Part shown: piece by piece, positions 1-12,618 of the stretch
Position numbering within the stretch: position 1 is the stretch's first letter
Layout: the number at the start of each line of letters is the position of its first letter
DNA from: Hesseltinella vesiculosa
Taxonomy: Eukaryota; Mucoromycota; Mucoromycetes; Mucorales; Cunninghamellaceae
Direction of reading: 5' to 3'
DNA: 64,000 bases
NCBI GenBank assembly: GCA_002104935.1
Contig: MCGT01000002.1
Location: 434,001-498,000 of the forward strand
The notes under the pieces: model-generated
Seen by the model: the letters and a program-made list of their open reading frames with translations, nothing else
Database searches by the model: none
Told to the model about the DNA's origin: nothing
Made by a program: the position numbers and the translations under genes

Positions 1-250
1 AAATGGAACCTTTTTCGTATGGAGCCCGTGGTGACACAAGAAGGATCTGTTTTTTTCAATTTTCCTTTTGTGTGCTTTTTCTAGAGCCCAAGGCTTGCGG
101 GGTTCAAACTAAAAATATATTTCAACCAAAAACCAACCATAATAAAAAGCCCAATCCCTTTTCGTTGCTCCTTTTTTTTTTTTTTTTTTACTGCAATCTC
201 ATCATCTTAATAACCGATTCCCCCTCGTCATCTCATATTTTTATTACATC

Positions 251-1263
251 ATGCTGTTGAAAAAAGGCTTGTGTGTCGTAGCATTGTTTAGCTCACTGAC
301 GTTTGCCTGTGAACCTGAATGTCGACGAGGTGTTGCTCGTGCGTTCTCTGACTTTTACGCTCCTGTCGTCAAGGATACCGTCTCACAACTGCAAACCACT
401 CTGCGCTCGTCATTATTCGATGGCAACCCATTGCCTGAGCAAGTGTCCAATGTTGTACCTGAAAAAGATCTCAAGGATCAAGTTCTGGCTGTTGTCTCCA
501 ACACCTTGGACGAGTTCGGCAACCGTGTGGCTGAAAAGCCTCTACAACAAGGCATCTTCTCTGTCATGTTTTCTGAAAAGGACCCCTTCAAAGGTGACTG
601 TAACCGCCCTCCCAGACGCCTGACCCGCAATATGCCTCCTGCTGGTGAATCCTGGACGTTGGAAGAATGTAAGCGAACACTGCCTCGGCCGTCCTTGCCT
701 TTCCCCTCGCGTTCACCCCGCCTCCTCGACTCACCTTCACTTCTTAAAATCGAACTAGGCGCCAAGATGGACTTTATTTGTGGCAACCCCCCTTCTATTT
801 GCTACCACTTGGAAATGGTAATGAAAGCACAAAAAAAAATATAATATATGAACAGGAGACAAAAAAAAAGGGAGGAAGGTCAAAAGCAAACACAGACAGA
901 AACCAAGCTGATCAAGGGATACTGACGTTTCTGCCTTTACAGGTGAAGGAACGTATTATTGGTCGCATCAAGTCACAATTGACTGACCATGCTACATTTG
1001 ACGACGGCTTGTTGGTACACAGTCTTGTGCAAGGCATCAAGCGATCCGTGCATACTGTCTTGACCCATTACGGTGCTGGCTCCATGGCTGACAATGTGCA
1101 TGTGATGGATTACGCCAACGGTTTGGTCAGCAACACCATCCGCTCTCTCAACCTCTGGATTAACAACGACGTGAAGAGTCTCTGTGATGGCTCTACCAGT
1201 CAAAGCTCCCACTGCACTGGCTGGGATTCTGAAATCAAGACTGAAATCCTGCGATGGCCTTGA
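251..1263 (+). CDS. secreted cysteine-rich protein, family unknown
   Basis: Three exons (251-668, 759-817, 943-1263) join in phase to give 265 residues. The first intron runs GTAAGC to CTAG and the second GTAATG to ACAG. The first ~19 residues form a clear signal peptide (basic MLLKK, then a hydrophobic core, then ...LTFA) followed by CEPEC, so the mature protein starts with a Cys pair. At least eight further Cys are spread along the chain, several in pairs around the exon 1/2 join (EEC...ICG...SIC) and near the C-terminus, which suggests disulfide bonds in an extracellular protein. There is no later membrane segment or GPI-like tail. I do not recognise the family. The start is the first ATG after a T-rich leader. 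The exon structure is well supported because both junctions keep frame; function is open. Confidence 0.75.
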
Positions 1264-2810
1264 ATCATCCCTTCCCACTCACTGCAACCATAGAGGGAAA
1301 AAAAAAAACGGACATGTTGAACCATGCAGGAACGCCGCTCTTTCTCTTTTTTTTTTTTTTTTTTTACTATTTCCAATAAAAAGATAATTCTTGCGTTTCC
1401 TATTGTCTAATTTTGGCTTGCCTCGAGGCATTCTAAAAACAGGCATCGTCAGGGCTTCCCCAAGAGAAGCTGGCAGCCGACATTTTCCTGGGAACCAATC
1501 TGAAACCCCGAGATTCAACAATGTGTCAGGTGCAAATGTCAATACGGAAGAGGAAAGAAAACAAAAAGGTATTTTGAGAATCCCAGGGAATCCTCGTGCA
1601 TGACCTGTGTCTTTCTATTTTCTACCATCGATCCAAAAATGGCCCCATTTCAATGAAGCCGCCAAAAGGCTTAGTACACTGCTCTAGGGCAGCTGCTTCT
1701 TCTGTGCCATGAGGCTTACCCATCAGCGGCTTTTGTGCATACCTGCAATGAATTGCAGACAACAAATAAACAAAATATGGCTGAGCTGCCCAAGACAAAA
1801 AGTCACCCTGACATATCAGCCTCTCACTTGAGCTAAGCAGGGCACACGGGGAACTTTTTACACTAGCCTTTGCCCCCCCCCCCCAAACGACAATGCTTTA
1901 TTGTTGCCCATAGCCTGGGTGTTAGGATGGACACCATTGGCCCTCGAGGCTATGCGCTTCTTGATATCTGGTGAATAAACCATTTAGTTTTTACACCAGC
2001 GATATTTTGGGGCACCGGCTAGTTCATTTTCATCCATGACACCTTTCTCACGCTCGTCCTGCCTTCAACTTCGATAGATGGACAAGCGATGGTTGAGAAA
2101 AGTGGAGCGGCGCTCTATGGAACCTTCGGTATTTGGGCGGATCTGTGACAAAAGATCTGTGCTAGAACATACAGATGACCCATTTACCCCTCGATCAGCT
2201 CTCTGAAAGGTTGTAATTTTAATCATAGTCATTTCACATCATGTCGTACTCGTATGCAAAATTTGGAGCGAATTGACTTGGAGCAATTTTTCACAATGAT
2301 TTTTTTATCAGATCGGCTGGGCGGCCCCCTGGGAGGATGGTCGCTTTTTCATATTATTTTAGCCGGGGAATCGGAAGTGGGAAAGCGATGCTTTTCAAAC
2401 GTTGGCTGGGTGACCATCGCCCATCGATCTGATTTTTTTAGTATCACCACCATTCATGCCTATTCACATTTGTGCAAAATTTCACTTTGATCTAATCGCT
2501 CAAAAGCACTATTCAGCGTTTGTGTTTAATTTTTTAAAAGTTGAAAATGACGTTGGGTCAGTTCAGTCTCCGCAAAGCGCCTGCATCCTCGGCCGACGCA
2601 CGCAGGGCAATTAGGCGCCTTTGGCGCTTCTTCCACAACTGTGGACTTTGGACTTTTGGGTTGATTTGAAGACCATTCGACTTTGTGCTTTGGGATATAG
2701 AATTTTGGCTTATTTTTAGGAGCGAAGGCTGTATTCACTGATCACCAATTGCCTTGCGTGCAAAGGCCAGGAATCAAATGCACCGTGCGTTGACTGGTTT
2801 TTCGTCACCC

Positions 2811-2842
<32 letters not shown>

Positions 2843-3802
2843 CAAAAAAAAAAAACAAACGTTGTTATAGCACTATTGAACGATTCAATCGACCAGAAAA
2901 TTTGTGTGAGTGAGGAAATGCATGAATGATGATAATGATGCTGGCAACGTTTGAAAAACTTCCACCGATTCCCCAGCTAAAATAAAATGAAAAATCGGCC
3001 ATTTTCCCAGGGGACCGCCCAGCCGATCTGATCGAAAATCACAGTGCAAAAATTACCCCAACTCAGTTCACCCCGAATTTTGCATACGACAACGAAGCGA
3101 AACGCTGGAAGGCTGGCAACTGAGCGCTACGCATGATTTTGTACACACATGATTTGCCCTTTCTCGTGCACTGAATGATTTAGCGGTTCGTCCGATTGGG
3201 TCACCTGCCAAACAATAGAGGAGATTGAGACTTGTTCTGCGACATCGAAAATTGTACAAGCACCAGGTTTTTTTGTCTTGGTCAATTCCTGCAAAGCAAA
3301 AGGTGCTTGAAAAAGAACGTAAAGCACGTGTGATTGTTCAAGTGCTCAAGAATTAAATGTGTACACATGTAATATATCGTATTTCACCAGCGTATTAGCT
3401 ACAAATTTCATTGGTTTGGCTGTCAAACAATTGGAAATCTATATCCATTTCCAGGCTAAGTGGTGTACTGCTAAAGATTATAATTAACCTTTGAATGCGC
3501 TAGAATCAAAGTTTTAGTGACCATCCAGAGATCCTTCGTTAAATTTTCTTCTTTTTCTTGTGCTGGCAATTTGCGATGTTTATCACACAAAGAATGAAGC
3601 AAGTGAAAGTATGTCCTTGTCCATCAGGCTTGAGTTAATCTTCAAAACGCGACGCAACTGCCAAAAGAAATATCAAGGTTCTAGCCTTCCGCCAGTTGGA
3701 ACCAATGACAGCCCACGGGCCATTTTGTCGAAAAGCCAGCCATGAAAAAAAAGGGGAGGGGCGGAGGCTTCCTCTCGTTTTCTATTTTCTTTACATTTGG
3801 GC
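1264..3802. other. gene-poor intergenic region
   Basis: About 2.5 kb without a credible gene. It holds poly(T) tracts (1349-1366 and ~2813-2842), a C13 run near 1872, and the foldback element listed separately at 2251-3088. Short ORFs on both strands have no start context or protein-like composition. The last ~60 bases, T-rich and then CTTTACATTTGGGC, are probably the leader of the SAM carrier gene. Confidence 0.6.
2251..3088. repeat. foldback (long inverted repeat) element
   Basis: The left arm (2251-~2524) and the right arm (~2856-3088) are imperfect inverted copies. Both outer ends read CGTATGCAAAATT inward. Further matched blocks in the same order are GATCAGATCGGCTGGGCGG, CCCTGGGA, TTTTAGC(C/T)GGGGAATCGG, TTTTCAAACGTTG, ATTCATGC and finally GCACTATT/AGTGCTAT next to CGTTTG. 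The ~330 bp centre contains a T30 tract and no ORF of note. The structure fits a non-autonomous foldback/MITE-like element. No clear target-site duplication was seen, so the exact ends are uncertain. A diverged single-arm relative lies near 37.05-37.26 kb. Confidence 0.7.
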
Positions 3803-4978
3803 ATGAGCAATAGCAGCAGCGAAGTGGAAACGTTTGAACGACATCCTCAGCAAAGAAATCTGAAACAAGCTCTCTTTGCTGGGGCGATGGCCGGGACGGC
3901 CGTCGATACAGCCTTGTTTCCTCTAGGTAATGTCAACTCTGTCAAAGGCTCTGGCCAGATCAGATCAAAACCTCATTGACCCGCTGTTGCTATCTTTTAG
4001 ATACGATCAAGACTCGATTGCAATCACAGGCAGGCTTTATTGCCTCGGGTGGCGTACGTGGCGTTTACTCTGGATTATTAGCTGCTGTCATCGGCAGTGC
4101 TCCAAGTGGTAAGTGAAACAGCCCGTCAAAAACGGCAGCAACCGTAAACAAAAACTCTTAATTTTTTTTTATTTCATTCTTCCTCTGTAGCCTCCTTATT
4201 CTTTGTGACGTATGAAGCAGCAAAACATGTCCTGGGTGCGTCCGTTGATCCTGCGTTTGCTCCATTTATTCACATGGCTGCAGCGTCTTGTGGTGAAGTG
4301 GTAAGAATACGAATGGCTGCTTTTCGTTCCAGGTACTGACGATCACCTTTTTTATGTTCCAACTTCACCAGACGGCCTGTACGGTGCGTGTGCCTACCGA
4401 GGTGGTGAAGCAGCGATTACAGACGAAGCAATACAACAGCGTGTCGTCGGCCGTGTCCAGCGTGGTACGAACCGAGGGCATTCTTGGCCTTTACCGCGGG
4501 TTCCTGTCTACCGTGGCCCGAGAAATCCCTTTCACCTGCATCCAATTCCCGCTGTACGAATATTTCAAAAAGAAATACGCCTCTACCTATGGCCGAGCTC
4601 CTGAGCCTTACCAAGCCGCCTTTTGCGGATCCTTCGCCGGCGGCATCGCTGCTGCTGTCACCACACCCTTGGACGTCTGCAAGACCCGCATCATGCTCTC
4701 ACACAAGGTAAAAATCAAACGGCCTCTTCTGCTGTGCAATGGACGCTAGGCTTATGACTTTTTCATACTCATCTTAGAATCAAGCTACCAAGCCTTACAC
4801 GGGCATCATCTCCACCATGAAACGGATCGCCAGCGAAGAAGGTCCCCGCGCACTGTTGTCAGGCATGGGCCCCCGCGTTATGTGGATCTCCATTGGTGGT
4901 AGCATCTTCTTGGGTGTCTATGAAAAGGCTCTCAAGACGTGCACTCAGCTTCGAATGTTCGAGGATGCTAGATATTAA
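3803..4978 (+). CDS. PET8: mitochondrial S-adenosylmethionine carrier (SLC25 family)
   Basis: Five exons (3803-3926, 4001-4108, 4191-4300, 4372-4707, 4778-4978) splice in phase to 292 residues, the usual mitochondrial carrier length. The three tandem carrier repeats are visible. The first signature is PLDTIKTRLQ, broken by intron 1 after PL; the second is VPTEVVKQRLQ; the third is TPLDVCKTRIM. The segments LFAGAMAGTAVDTALFPLD and GVRGVYSGLLAAVIGSAPS, and the use of E in the second signature, are typical of the SAM transporter branch (yeast Pet8/Sam5, human SAMC), which exchanges cytosolic SAM for mitochondrial SAH. The start is the only ATG before the conserved first helix. Assignment to the carrier family is certain; the SAM substrate is inferred from these motifs. 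Confidence 0.9.
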
Positions 4979-5277
4979 TTTACCCACCGTCAACGAGAAG
5001 CTACTAACTAACACATATCCTCCCCACTCTTCATTTCGTCTTCATTCATAGATAGTTTACAGGTTTTTTTTTTTTTTGTATTGTCATTTTTGTAGTATTA
5101 AACTCTCCCCCCCTTTTTTTTTTGCCATGGATTCATACGAGACCAGGAAGGCTGAAGAGTGCTCATTTCTTTCGGGAGAGAGCTCGATCGAAAAGAAAGC
5201 GGTAAATTAGAATACTTTTATTCACGCCGGTGAAAAAAAAAAATGAAAAGAAAAGAGTAAAAGGGTAAAGTCGTTGT
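4979..5277. other. convergent 3' intergenic region
   Basis: Shared 3' flank of the SAM carrier (plus) and SEC3 (minus). It holds T-rich and A-rich runs of 9-13 bases that probably contain the poly(A) signals of both genes; no other feature was seen. Confidence 0.5.
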
Positions 5278-8200
5278 TTAATTGCCATCATGATTGAGCA
5301 AATCTTGAATCTTGAATTCAAGATGGACGCCAGCATCGGGGTAACAGCGGTTGATAAGACGCTCCATGCGCTCGTGCTGTCGGATCAGATCCTCTTGAAT
5401 GCCTCGCCAGATGACCTGTAAGAGACCTTCTTCTTCACTAAAGTGCTTGTCGACACGCTTATATAGCTGTTCCATGGCCTTGTGGATTTCGCGGGGAGGG
5501 TAGCCAGACAGGACGCGGCGAAGCTGAGTCTTGTTGTAGTTCACATGAAAGGCCACTTCCTCAGGTGTGCTTGTACGCAGCAACGCCTCAACGCCATCAA
5601 AGAATTCAACCAGCTTGCCCAAAGGACGCCGAACCACGGCTCGGATATACGATGCCAGGGTCGATTCATACTTGGCTTTGGCGTCCTTGACGGAGGCCTC
5701 TAGTAATGGCAATTTCATACTCCGAAGGGCGTGGTAGTAATGGTGCATGTTTTCTACCAGTAAAGAAATAAAAATGATGAGGACGGGTATACATTATTTT
5801 TTTTGATAGGCGGAAGGGTTATTTACCAATGTACATAATACTTGCATTCAATTGTTCCTTGTCATCGCCACCTTCGTCGCTTTCCTTTGCAATTGTGTCC
5901 AAACTTGACATCATGCTGCTGATGATTTTTTCATAGGCTGCGTTGACGGTTTGACGGGTCTGGGACTCGGGTTCTGTGGATTGAGCGCTTAGTTCTAGTC
6001 TTTGCACAAACAACTATGCATCGAGTGAAGTGAGAACCATGCATACCCGCTTTCTTTGACCTCCCTCCATTTTAGCTTACAGGGAACACCCGGAATGTCG
6101 AGAGGATGCCGCGGCGTTTCTTGGAATTGATTTTGGTATCTTCAATGATTTTGATTTGCTCAGCCTGGGTAAGCATAAAAGAAGCGGTCAGTTACCATCT
6201 CTCACTGACTGTGGGGAACCTCTTCTTTCAAGCTTACCACAAATTGCCTGAAGGAACGCACCAAGCGCATGAAGAGCGACTCGAAAAAGGCATAAATGAA
6301 TTCTTGATCGGTCCCTTGCCATTTGTACATTTGGTATTCCACGGCGGTCATCATGCCTGCTGACTGAGTGGGGTCGGTTTTCAGGGCCAGTTCGACCAGG
6401 GGAACCAGCGTTGGTTCCAGAGACTCGAATAGGATATCCATCAAGTTACTAGGGAAACCGCAAAAAAAAAAAAAAAAAAGTCAGAATCCAGCCCTTCGTT
6501 GTCTTTTCCAGGGAGTTTACCGAAGCTTCTTGGCAATCTTGACATCACGGATTTTGTCGTGGCGGCTGAACAGATGAGATTTGTCCGAGACATGCTCAAT
6601 CACAGGTCCACGTTCCAAAAAGGATCTTGGTGCCATGGGAGATTGCTGGAAGAATTCACACAAAAAGTTTTGCTCACGGCACACATGTGTACCACACTGA
6701 GCAATCAATTGCGTAAATGCCTAAAAGAAAATAAATCGTCAGCTTACGCGTTGTAGGGAAACTCTTCAAAGGGATTTACGTCGGCGGCAGCCTTTTCATC
6801 GTCGTCAAAGGTTGCGCGTTGGGCATTGGCATGGCCATCCATGGAGCCTCGGTAGCCCGCACCAGTACCCGCACCAGCCACGCTGCTCAACTTGTTTGCA
6901 CCATAGGCCAGTGCACGGGCTGTTCTAGATTCATCGCTTCGGAAAACTACACCAAGAAAAGATGAGACTTTGCCAGAGCGTTGCCTCTTTCATTCTGGTC
7001 TTACGATATTCAATTTCGTCATAAGTCCGGTGGCGCATGTTGCTAAAGTAAGGCCGAGTCACGTCTACCATGTCACGAATATCGCGCTCAAATGTCGGTG
7101 CAAACGACACGGCGTAGTGCTAATTAAAAAAAAAAGGTTGAATAAGTAAAATGCGCTTTGGCAGAGGACAATGGCATGCAACGGTCGTTTTACCTGTTGA
7201 AGTTCAGAATACATTCTTGGCTCCATTTCCTTGAACCAGAGCGAAAATCCTTGGTAGGGCGTCAGGGCATCTTCAACAGAATCATGCGCATGTGCCATAG
7301 GACGTTTTCTTTGCGCAGGAACACCGGCTGCCATCAATTGACGAGCCTACAGATGAACATATGACAAAAATAGGCGTTACAAATCGAGGGCATGTTCACC
7401 CGGCCGTCTTACCAAAGAGTCGATTTTGGAAATGAGATAATCGTAAACACGAGTGCTGAATTCATTGCTGCAGTTGTTGTACATTTCCATCATTTCCTGC
7501 ACTACGACAAGTTCGTCCATGTTATCGTCCAGCTTGGTTTTTAGCACGCGTTGTAAGATGGCGGCGCTCTTTTGGCAGCGGTCAATATCCCGAGGCGTGT
7601 CCAATGGATCGTATTTTAGGTTGTCTAGGTATTCACGGGGGATCGAAATGGTGTCCTGAAGTACCAATAAAAAACAGGGGGAGGTTAATGTGCCATCGAT
7701 TCTATTTTTTTCCGCTATGCATGCTGCCTTACCAAGATATGATCGAGCTCCTTGATAAGGTTGTTTTGGTTCACTGTAAGGATTTGCAGACCACGGTTTT
7801 GTGTTTCGATTTCATAAATGTCATCACCCATACTCTGGAAGGTAAAAAAGAAAAAGGTTGAGAAATGCAAGCCTGTCAGCATATTCAGGACAGGGTGCAG
7901 GCCATACGTTCAGTTCGGCAGCATAGAGAGAGAGCCAGCTTTCCATGTTATCGAGCTCTTGCAATGCACTGTCAATACGGTCGACCATGGACTGGACACG
8001 CTCGTCCGACTGGATGATAGCATGGACGTTGGCGGCTTCCAGAGCATGCAGTTCCCCAAGCAATCGTTTTTCCAGGACAGCTGCATTGCCGCTGGTTTTC
8101 CAATTGAAGTCGGTCAAGATCTCGTCTACATTCATCATTGAATCTTCTTCCATTAGCTTGTCGTGTCGGGCCATCGCACGCTTCAGTTCCACTATCAGTA

Positions 8201-9443
8201 AAATTTTTAAAAGTCATTTTAGGTCGTTTTCCCTTTGCAGGCTGGTCAGACACTTACGCTGCTGTTCTTTTTGTTCTTTTTCCTTGCGTTCACGCTCGCG
8301 GCGTTGTTCACGAGCAAGCTCGCGTTCTCTTCGTTCATCCTTGTGGTGAGAAACATAACTTGGTGAACGAATGCCTGGGGCTTCAACCACTAGCATGACA
8401 AAAGAAGGATGAGGCAAGTGTCCTCTCCGTGTACTTCCTTGTGCATTACCTTGCGCTGATGCGCCTTGGAAGGTGGAGCCAGCAATGGGACTGGGTGACC
8501 CTAGCCTAGGAGTGTCCGTCAGGCCCGATCGATAGCTGTTGGCTTTTGGTGAATTTGGTGAAGGTGCGATGTAGGCAGAGGTCGAGTTTGAGGAGGTGGG
8601 TTGGATCTGCTGTGAAGGGATCGAGATGCGAGGCGAGTTGTGATCATCATACGAAGGCGAGGGTGATACAGCTGTCGTAGGGGAACCAGGAGGGCCAACT
8701 TGTGATACCGACCGATGCACAATCACTTTGCAGTAAAGAAAAAAAAATACTAGTCAGACCCCCTCCTACTTTTCCAGGTTGAATAGTACATACTTCGCAT
8801 CAGTTGTCCTTCATCGATGTTGACCAGGCGGGGAACTCGGCTCAAAAACCGTTGGCAATTGTCTACGACATGGGCCAAGAATAACATTTTATCACTTGGT
8901 TTTTCCACCGACCACACGTAGCGCTTGTTCAAGGTCATGGCAAACTGGTTTTTCTGGTAGCAAAAAAAAAATAAAAAAAAGTAGGGTAAGCTTCGTACAG
9001 GTAATATCATAAAAGAAGAGACTAAGAACCTACGTCGACGATTTCAATCTGGCGAATATCTTCAAGGTTCCAAGATTTGCCAATGCTGAACGTGCCATTT
9101 TGGTTGCGTTTGGTTTTATGAAGGCGTCCTTTGTTTCGTTTTACTACAGAAAGGGAGATGAACCAGAGACTGAGTACGGGATGTTGACTTACGTGTTAAG
9201 CACAAGTAACGTGGTTTGCCCATGATGGAGTTGCCTTTTGTGGCGTCATTCTGCTTGAGGTCTTCAAAGACTTTGAGATGGATGAGAAGCTTTTCAGCAA
9301 CGCCTGCATTTTAAAGATGGGCGTGAAGAAGAGAAGGGAAAATGAATGGTTTGCCAGCATGTTTTGGCCGTCCATTGAGCATTACCACCAGCATCTGGGG
9401 AGAATAAGCTTGCTTTGATAGCTGTCCGTATGGGATCAGACAT
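5278..9443 (-). CDS. SEC3: exocyst complex component Sec3
   Basis: A many-exon gene on the minus strand with the full Sec3 layout. The N-terminus (start ATG at 9443; first exon 9386-9443; second 9193-9303) begins MSDPIRTAIKASLFSPDAG and continues through VAEKLLIHLKVFEDL to SWNLEDIRQIEIVD and AMTLNKRYVWSVEKPSDKM. This is the PH-like PI(4,5)P2-binding region of Sec3. A Ser/Pro-rich linker (8.4-8.7 kb) and a strongly charged coiled coil (RERELAREQRRERERKEKE, ~8.3 kb) follow, then the long helical Sec3 C-terminal region ending in IQDLLNHDGN and TAA at 5278. Sec3 tethers secretory vesicles to the plasma membrane at sites of polar growth. Introns are short and some contain homopolymer runs. The 5' end lies 410 bp from the divergent Rrm4-like gene. 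Not every inner exon limit was resolved. Confidence 0.88.
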
Positions 9444-9853
9444 GCTTTGGAATGAAGGTTGGAAGAAAAAAAAAAAAGAGAGAAAATGGCGGAGGAGAAA
9501 AAAAAGGCGGACGTCTGTTCCGCCGTTGGTTGTCACATGACCACGGCTGCTTCTTTTTCGCAGCTTTTTTGTTTAGGATGGTTTCCAGGGGGGAACGGTG
9601 TTTTCCTAGCAGGTTTTGTCATGGTTAAAGTTTGTGCATTCACCTGTCCATTTTCATCTATTATGAAATGTTTGTGTGTTTGAGAGCATTGAGTGTTGCA
9701 AAAGAAAGTAAATTGAAAGGCCGGAAATGACTATCAACGCGTGTTTGTCTCCCTACATTTTTTTTTTTTGTTTTCCCCTTTTTTTTTGTCTTTCTTTCTT
9801 GATTTCAAATCCTTTTTTATTATACATTTGTACGTAGTACTTTTCTTTTTGAC
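9444..9853. promoter_or_regulatory. divergent promoter between SEC3 and the Rrm4-like gene
   Basis: A 410 bp gap separates the two start codons, so it must carry both promoters. It holds a purine-rich block on the SEC3 side (~9461-9509) and long pyrimidine tracts (T9-T10, 9760-9810) just before the Rrm4-like start. No defined operator or TATA box could be assigned. Confidence 0.5.
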
Positions 9854-12618
9854 ATGACCGATACCTATGCCTATTCACCAGTCATCCGTATCCCCAAGCA
9901 GCCCCAGCCGGGAAGAAAAGAGTCTCTGCATTCGGTCGACGATTTCTTGGTGTCTGATACTATCTTCATGAGCGATCTTCCAGCCTCTATACGGGAAACG
10001 GATATCAGGACATTACTTCAACACTGTTTGCCTGTTGAGTAAGTTTTCTGGGTTTCCTCTCTGCCCCACTTGTGATGTTTTCTCTCATGTTTTGATTTGT
10101 TATTGTTTTTATCAAAGGATGCACATTCGAAGACATGATGAACAAGATGAAGAAGAAAGCTACCTGCGCTTTAGTAGTCCCAAGCTTGCCGATCGTGCCT
10201 ATACCTTATTTCATCAGTTCAAGTTCACCAATGGGGCTGCCTTGGAACTGCGAATGTACCGTGACCCGACGCTGGACCCTGAACCTCAGGGCGACGTTTT
10301 GGAAATCGTCAACCTCTCCTCCGAAACGAACAACCCCCAGCGCCTGTACGATGTCTTCCGTCCGTTTGGTCCATTGTACCTGTGCGAGCCCAAATCAGCC
10401 GATACGGCTGTCGTTCAATACTTCAACCCATCCGACGCCGAAGATGCCATCTACCAATTGAACGACTCCAATTTGGACGGTAACCTCATGTACGTACTCT
10501 TAAAAAATCATGCGAGATACTCTACTCACATAATTTAATTTATTGGCATTAGCTTGGTGATCCATCCAGGTGGCAAGGATCAGCCAGGCACCCCGACCCT
10601 CACACTCAGTCCTGCTCTCTCTCCACCTCCCTCTACTCCTCAAGAGTTGGCCAAGCCACATCCTCCCTCTCAACCACGACCCTACACACCCACATCTACT
10701 TATCCTAGTAATGACCCCGCGCGGCAACCTCTGAATGCATCTCCCTTTGGCATGACCACCAACGGCAACACTGTCCAGAACAATACGTATCCCGTCATGC
10801 CTGGCATCACCAATCATTATGGCAACAGCACCAACAGCGTCAGCCATAGCACAAGCACCGCAGGCAGCCTCGGGAAAACCGGCAAAATGGCGATTGACTA
10901 CACCAATCTGTACGTTAAAAACATGGACACCCGCATTACCAACGAGTTGCTTCACGAGCTCTTTGGCAAATTTGGACGCATTGTGTCTGCTCGTGTCATC
11001 AGCCACCCCGCCACCAAGCAATCTCGAGGGTATGGGTTTGTCAGCTTCAGTCACCAACAGGAAGCCACCTTTGCCCTCACAGAAATGAATGGCAAGATGG
11101 TCTTTGACAAACCGCTCTACATTTCTTACCACGAGCCGAAAAAGACACGCAACAACAATAACAGCAGCAACGGCCATCATCATCCCATGACCAATGCCAC
11201 CAGCACCAACTCCATGTACAATGGCTACGCTCCGTCTCTCCCTCAGCTACCTGCATCGCAACCTCTCCGCATTACCATTGGTGGGCCTCCTTCTGTCGAC
11301 ATTGCGCCAGGCTACTCATCCATGCCTGGGATTGCGTCTCCCGTTGTGAAGCTTCCAAGAAAGCAAACTCAGCCTCAAGACTTTCCTCCTCTTGTGGATC
11401 TGTCCATTGGCCAAGGTAATACAACAGGGAGAGGGAGAAACATAGGTCCTAACGACTCCCATTTTATTATTTTATAATGACTAGGTCCTTCTGACCCTTA
11501 TGCAGACCTGAATCCTTTTAAGAGCGCAGCCACAGTTAAACTACCTCCTCAAAAGGTAAAGAAAGCACCTGACAATGATGAGCTGACGAGCCCGTTTTTT
11601 TTTTATTTCACAACATAGGCAACTCTCAATGAACTGATGAGCCCAAAGGTCAACAATAACACTTATTCCACGAATGCTGCTTACGACCTCGCGCCAACGA
11701 CATCACCACTGATCACCGACAACCATGCCGACAGCTACAACATGCCTGCAGCCGTCAAGCCCATGGGCATGGGCATAGTTGCTGCTACCACGCCAAAGCC
11801 TGCCACCCTGCGGCGCCGCGGCTCGTTGGAATCCGTCAACTCGATCATGACCGAAAACACTGCTGATGTCCAACGAAAACGGTTGTCACAGGCTGTTGTA
11901 CAACTGGGTCACCAAGAACGCGTGGACGATATTGTAGACATGTTGCTGACCCTCAAGCGCAAGGAACGCTCGCTGTGCCTCTTCAATCGCGTATTTTTGG
12001 AAGAAAAAGTGACCTCTGCATTAGAGGCTCTGGACACCTTTGCTGATGACGACGACGACGACATGTAAGTGATCTCCCAGTCCTCTAACGCGGAGACCCA
12101 CCTTTTTTTTTTTTTTTACTACAGTGTGGCTCCACAATTACCTCCAGTGACTGCCGCCTTCAAGCGGCTATCGGCATCGTCGTTACGAGGCGTGCCCAAA
12201 GCCGGTCCCACCATTACTGCCCCACTTGGTCGATCCAACCCTTTGCAGCCTTCCCTGGTGGCGTCGGTGCTGGATGCGCCCAAAGGAATGCCAGCACAAG
12301 ACATCGATACGTTGCTATCATCCATTTCCTCTTTACCCTCGCATACTCAGAAACAAAAACTTGGCGATATCCTTTGGCCTTACATCAAGCCATTATCAAA
12401 ACCTCTCGCCAAGGTAGAAAAGAGAACGACAATGATGTCGTGCACCAATAACTTACCTTTTTGTTTTTCAGAATGCCAAAGTGCCTGGGTTTTCGTCAAA
12501 AATCCTGGTGCATTTATTGGACAATGTTGCTTTGACGGAATTGGCCTATGGCATGAACGATGAAGCTTGGCTTCGGACAAAGGTGGAAGAGGCTGCGAAA
12601 ATCGTTCACGCGTCTTGA
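9854..12618 (+). CDS. rrm4: Rrm4-like endosomal mRNA transport protein (3 RRM + MLLE)
   Basis: Seven exons (9854-10038, 10118-10489, 10553-11415, 11485-11555, 11619-12064, 12125-12413, 12472-12618) give 790 residues. RRM1 starts at DTIFMSDLPASIRETDI and RRM2 at DVLEIVNLSSETNN. A Pro/Ser/Thr-rich linker follows, then a canonical RRM3 with RNP2 NLYVKNMD and RNP1 RGYGFVSF. The tail carries two MLLE-like helical modules. The first is around KRLSQAVVQLGHQERVDDI...LCLFNRVFLEEKV, followed by an acidic D run. The last is QKLGDILWPYIKP...KILVHLLDNVALTELAYG...LRTKVEEAAKIV. Three RRMs plus C-terminal MLLE repeats is the architecture of Ustilago maydis Rrm4, which carries mRNAs and ribosomes on moving endosomes in hyphae. 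RRM3 and the last MLLE also resemble that protein in wording. Function here is inferred from that similarity. A poly(A)-binding protein is less likely, since Pab1 has four RRMs. Confidence 0.85.

Noticed and set aside
973..1278. Minus-strand open frame over the last exon of the secreted protein
   Set aside because: It is the mirror of a real exon; the plus-strand frame has signal peptide, Cys pattern and in-phase introns.
2251..3088. Foldback element as an autonomous DNA transposon
   Set aside because: The ~330 bp centre has no ORF long enough for a transposase.
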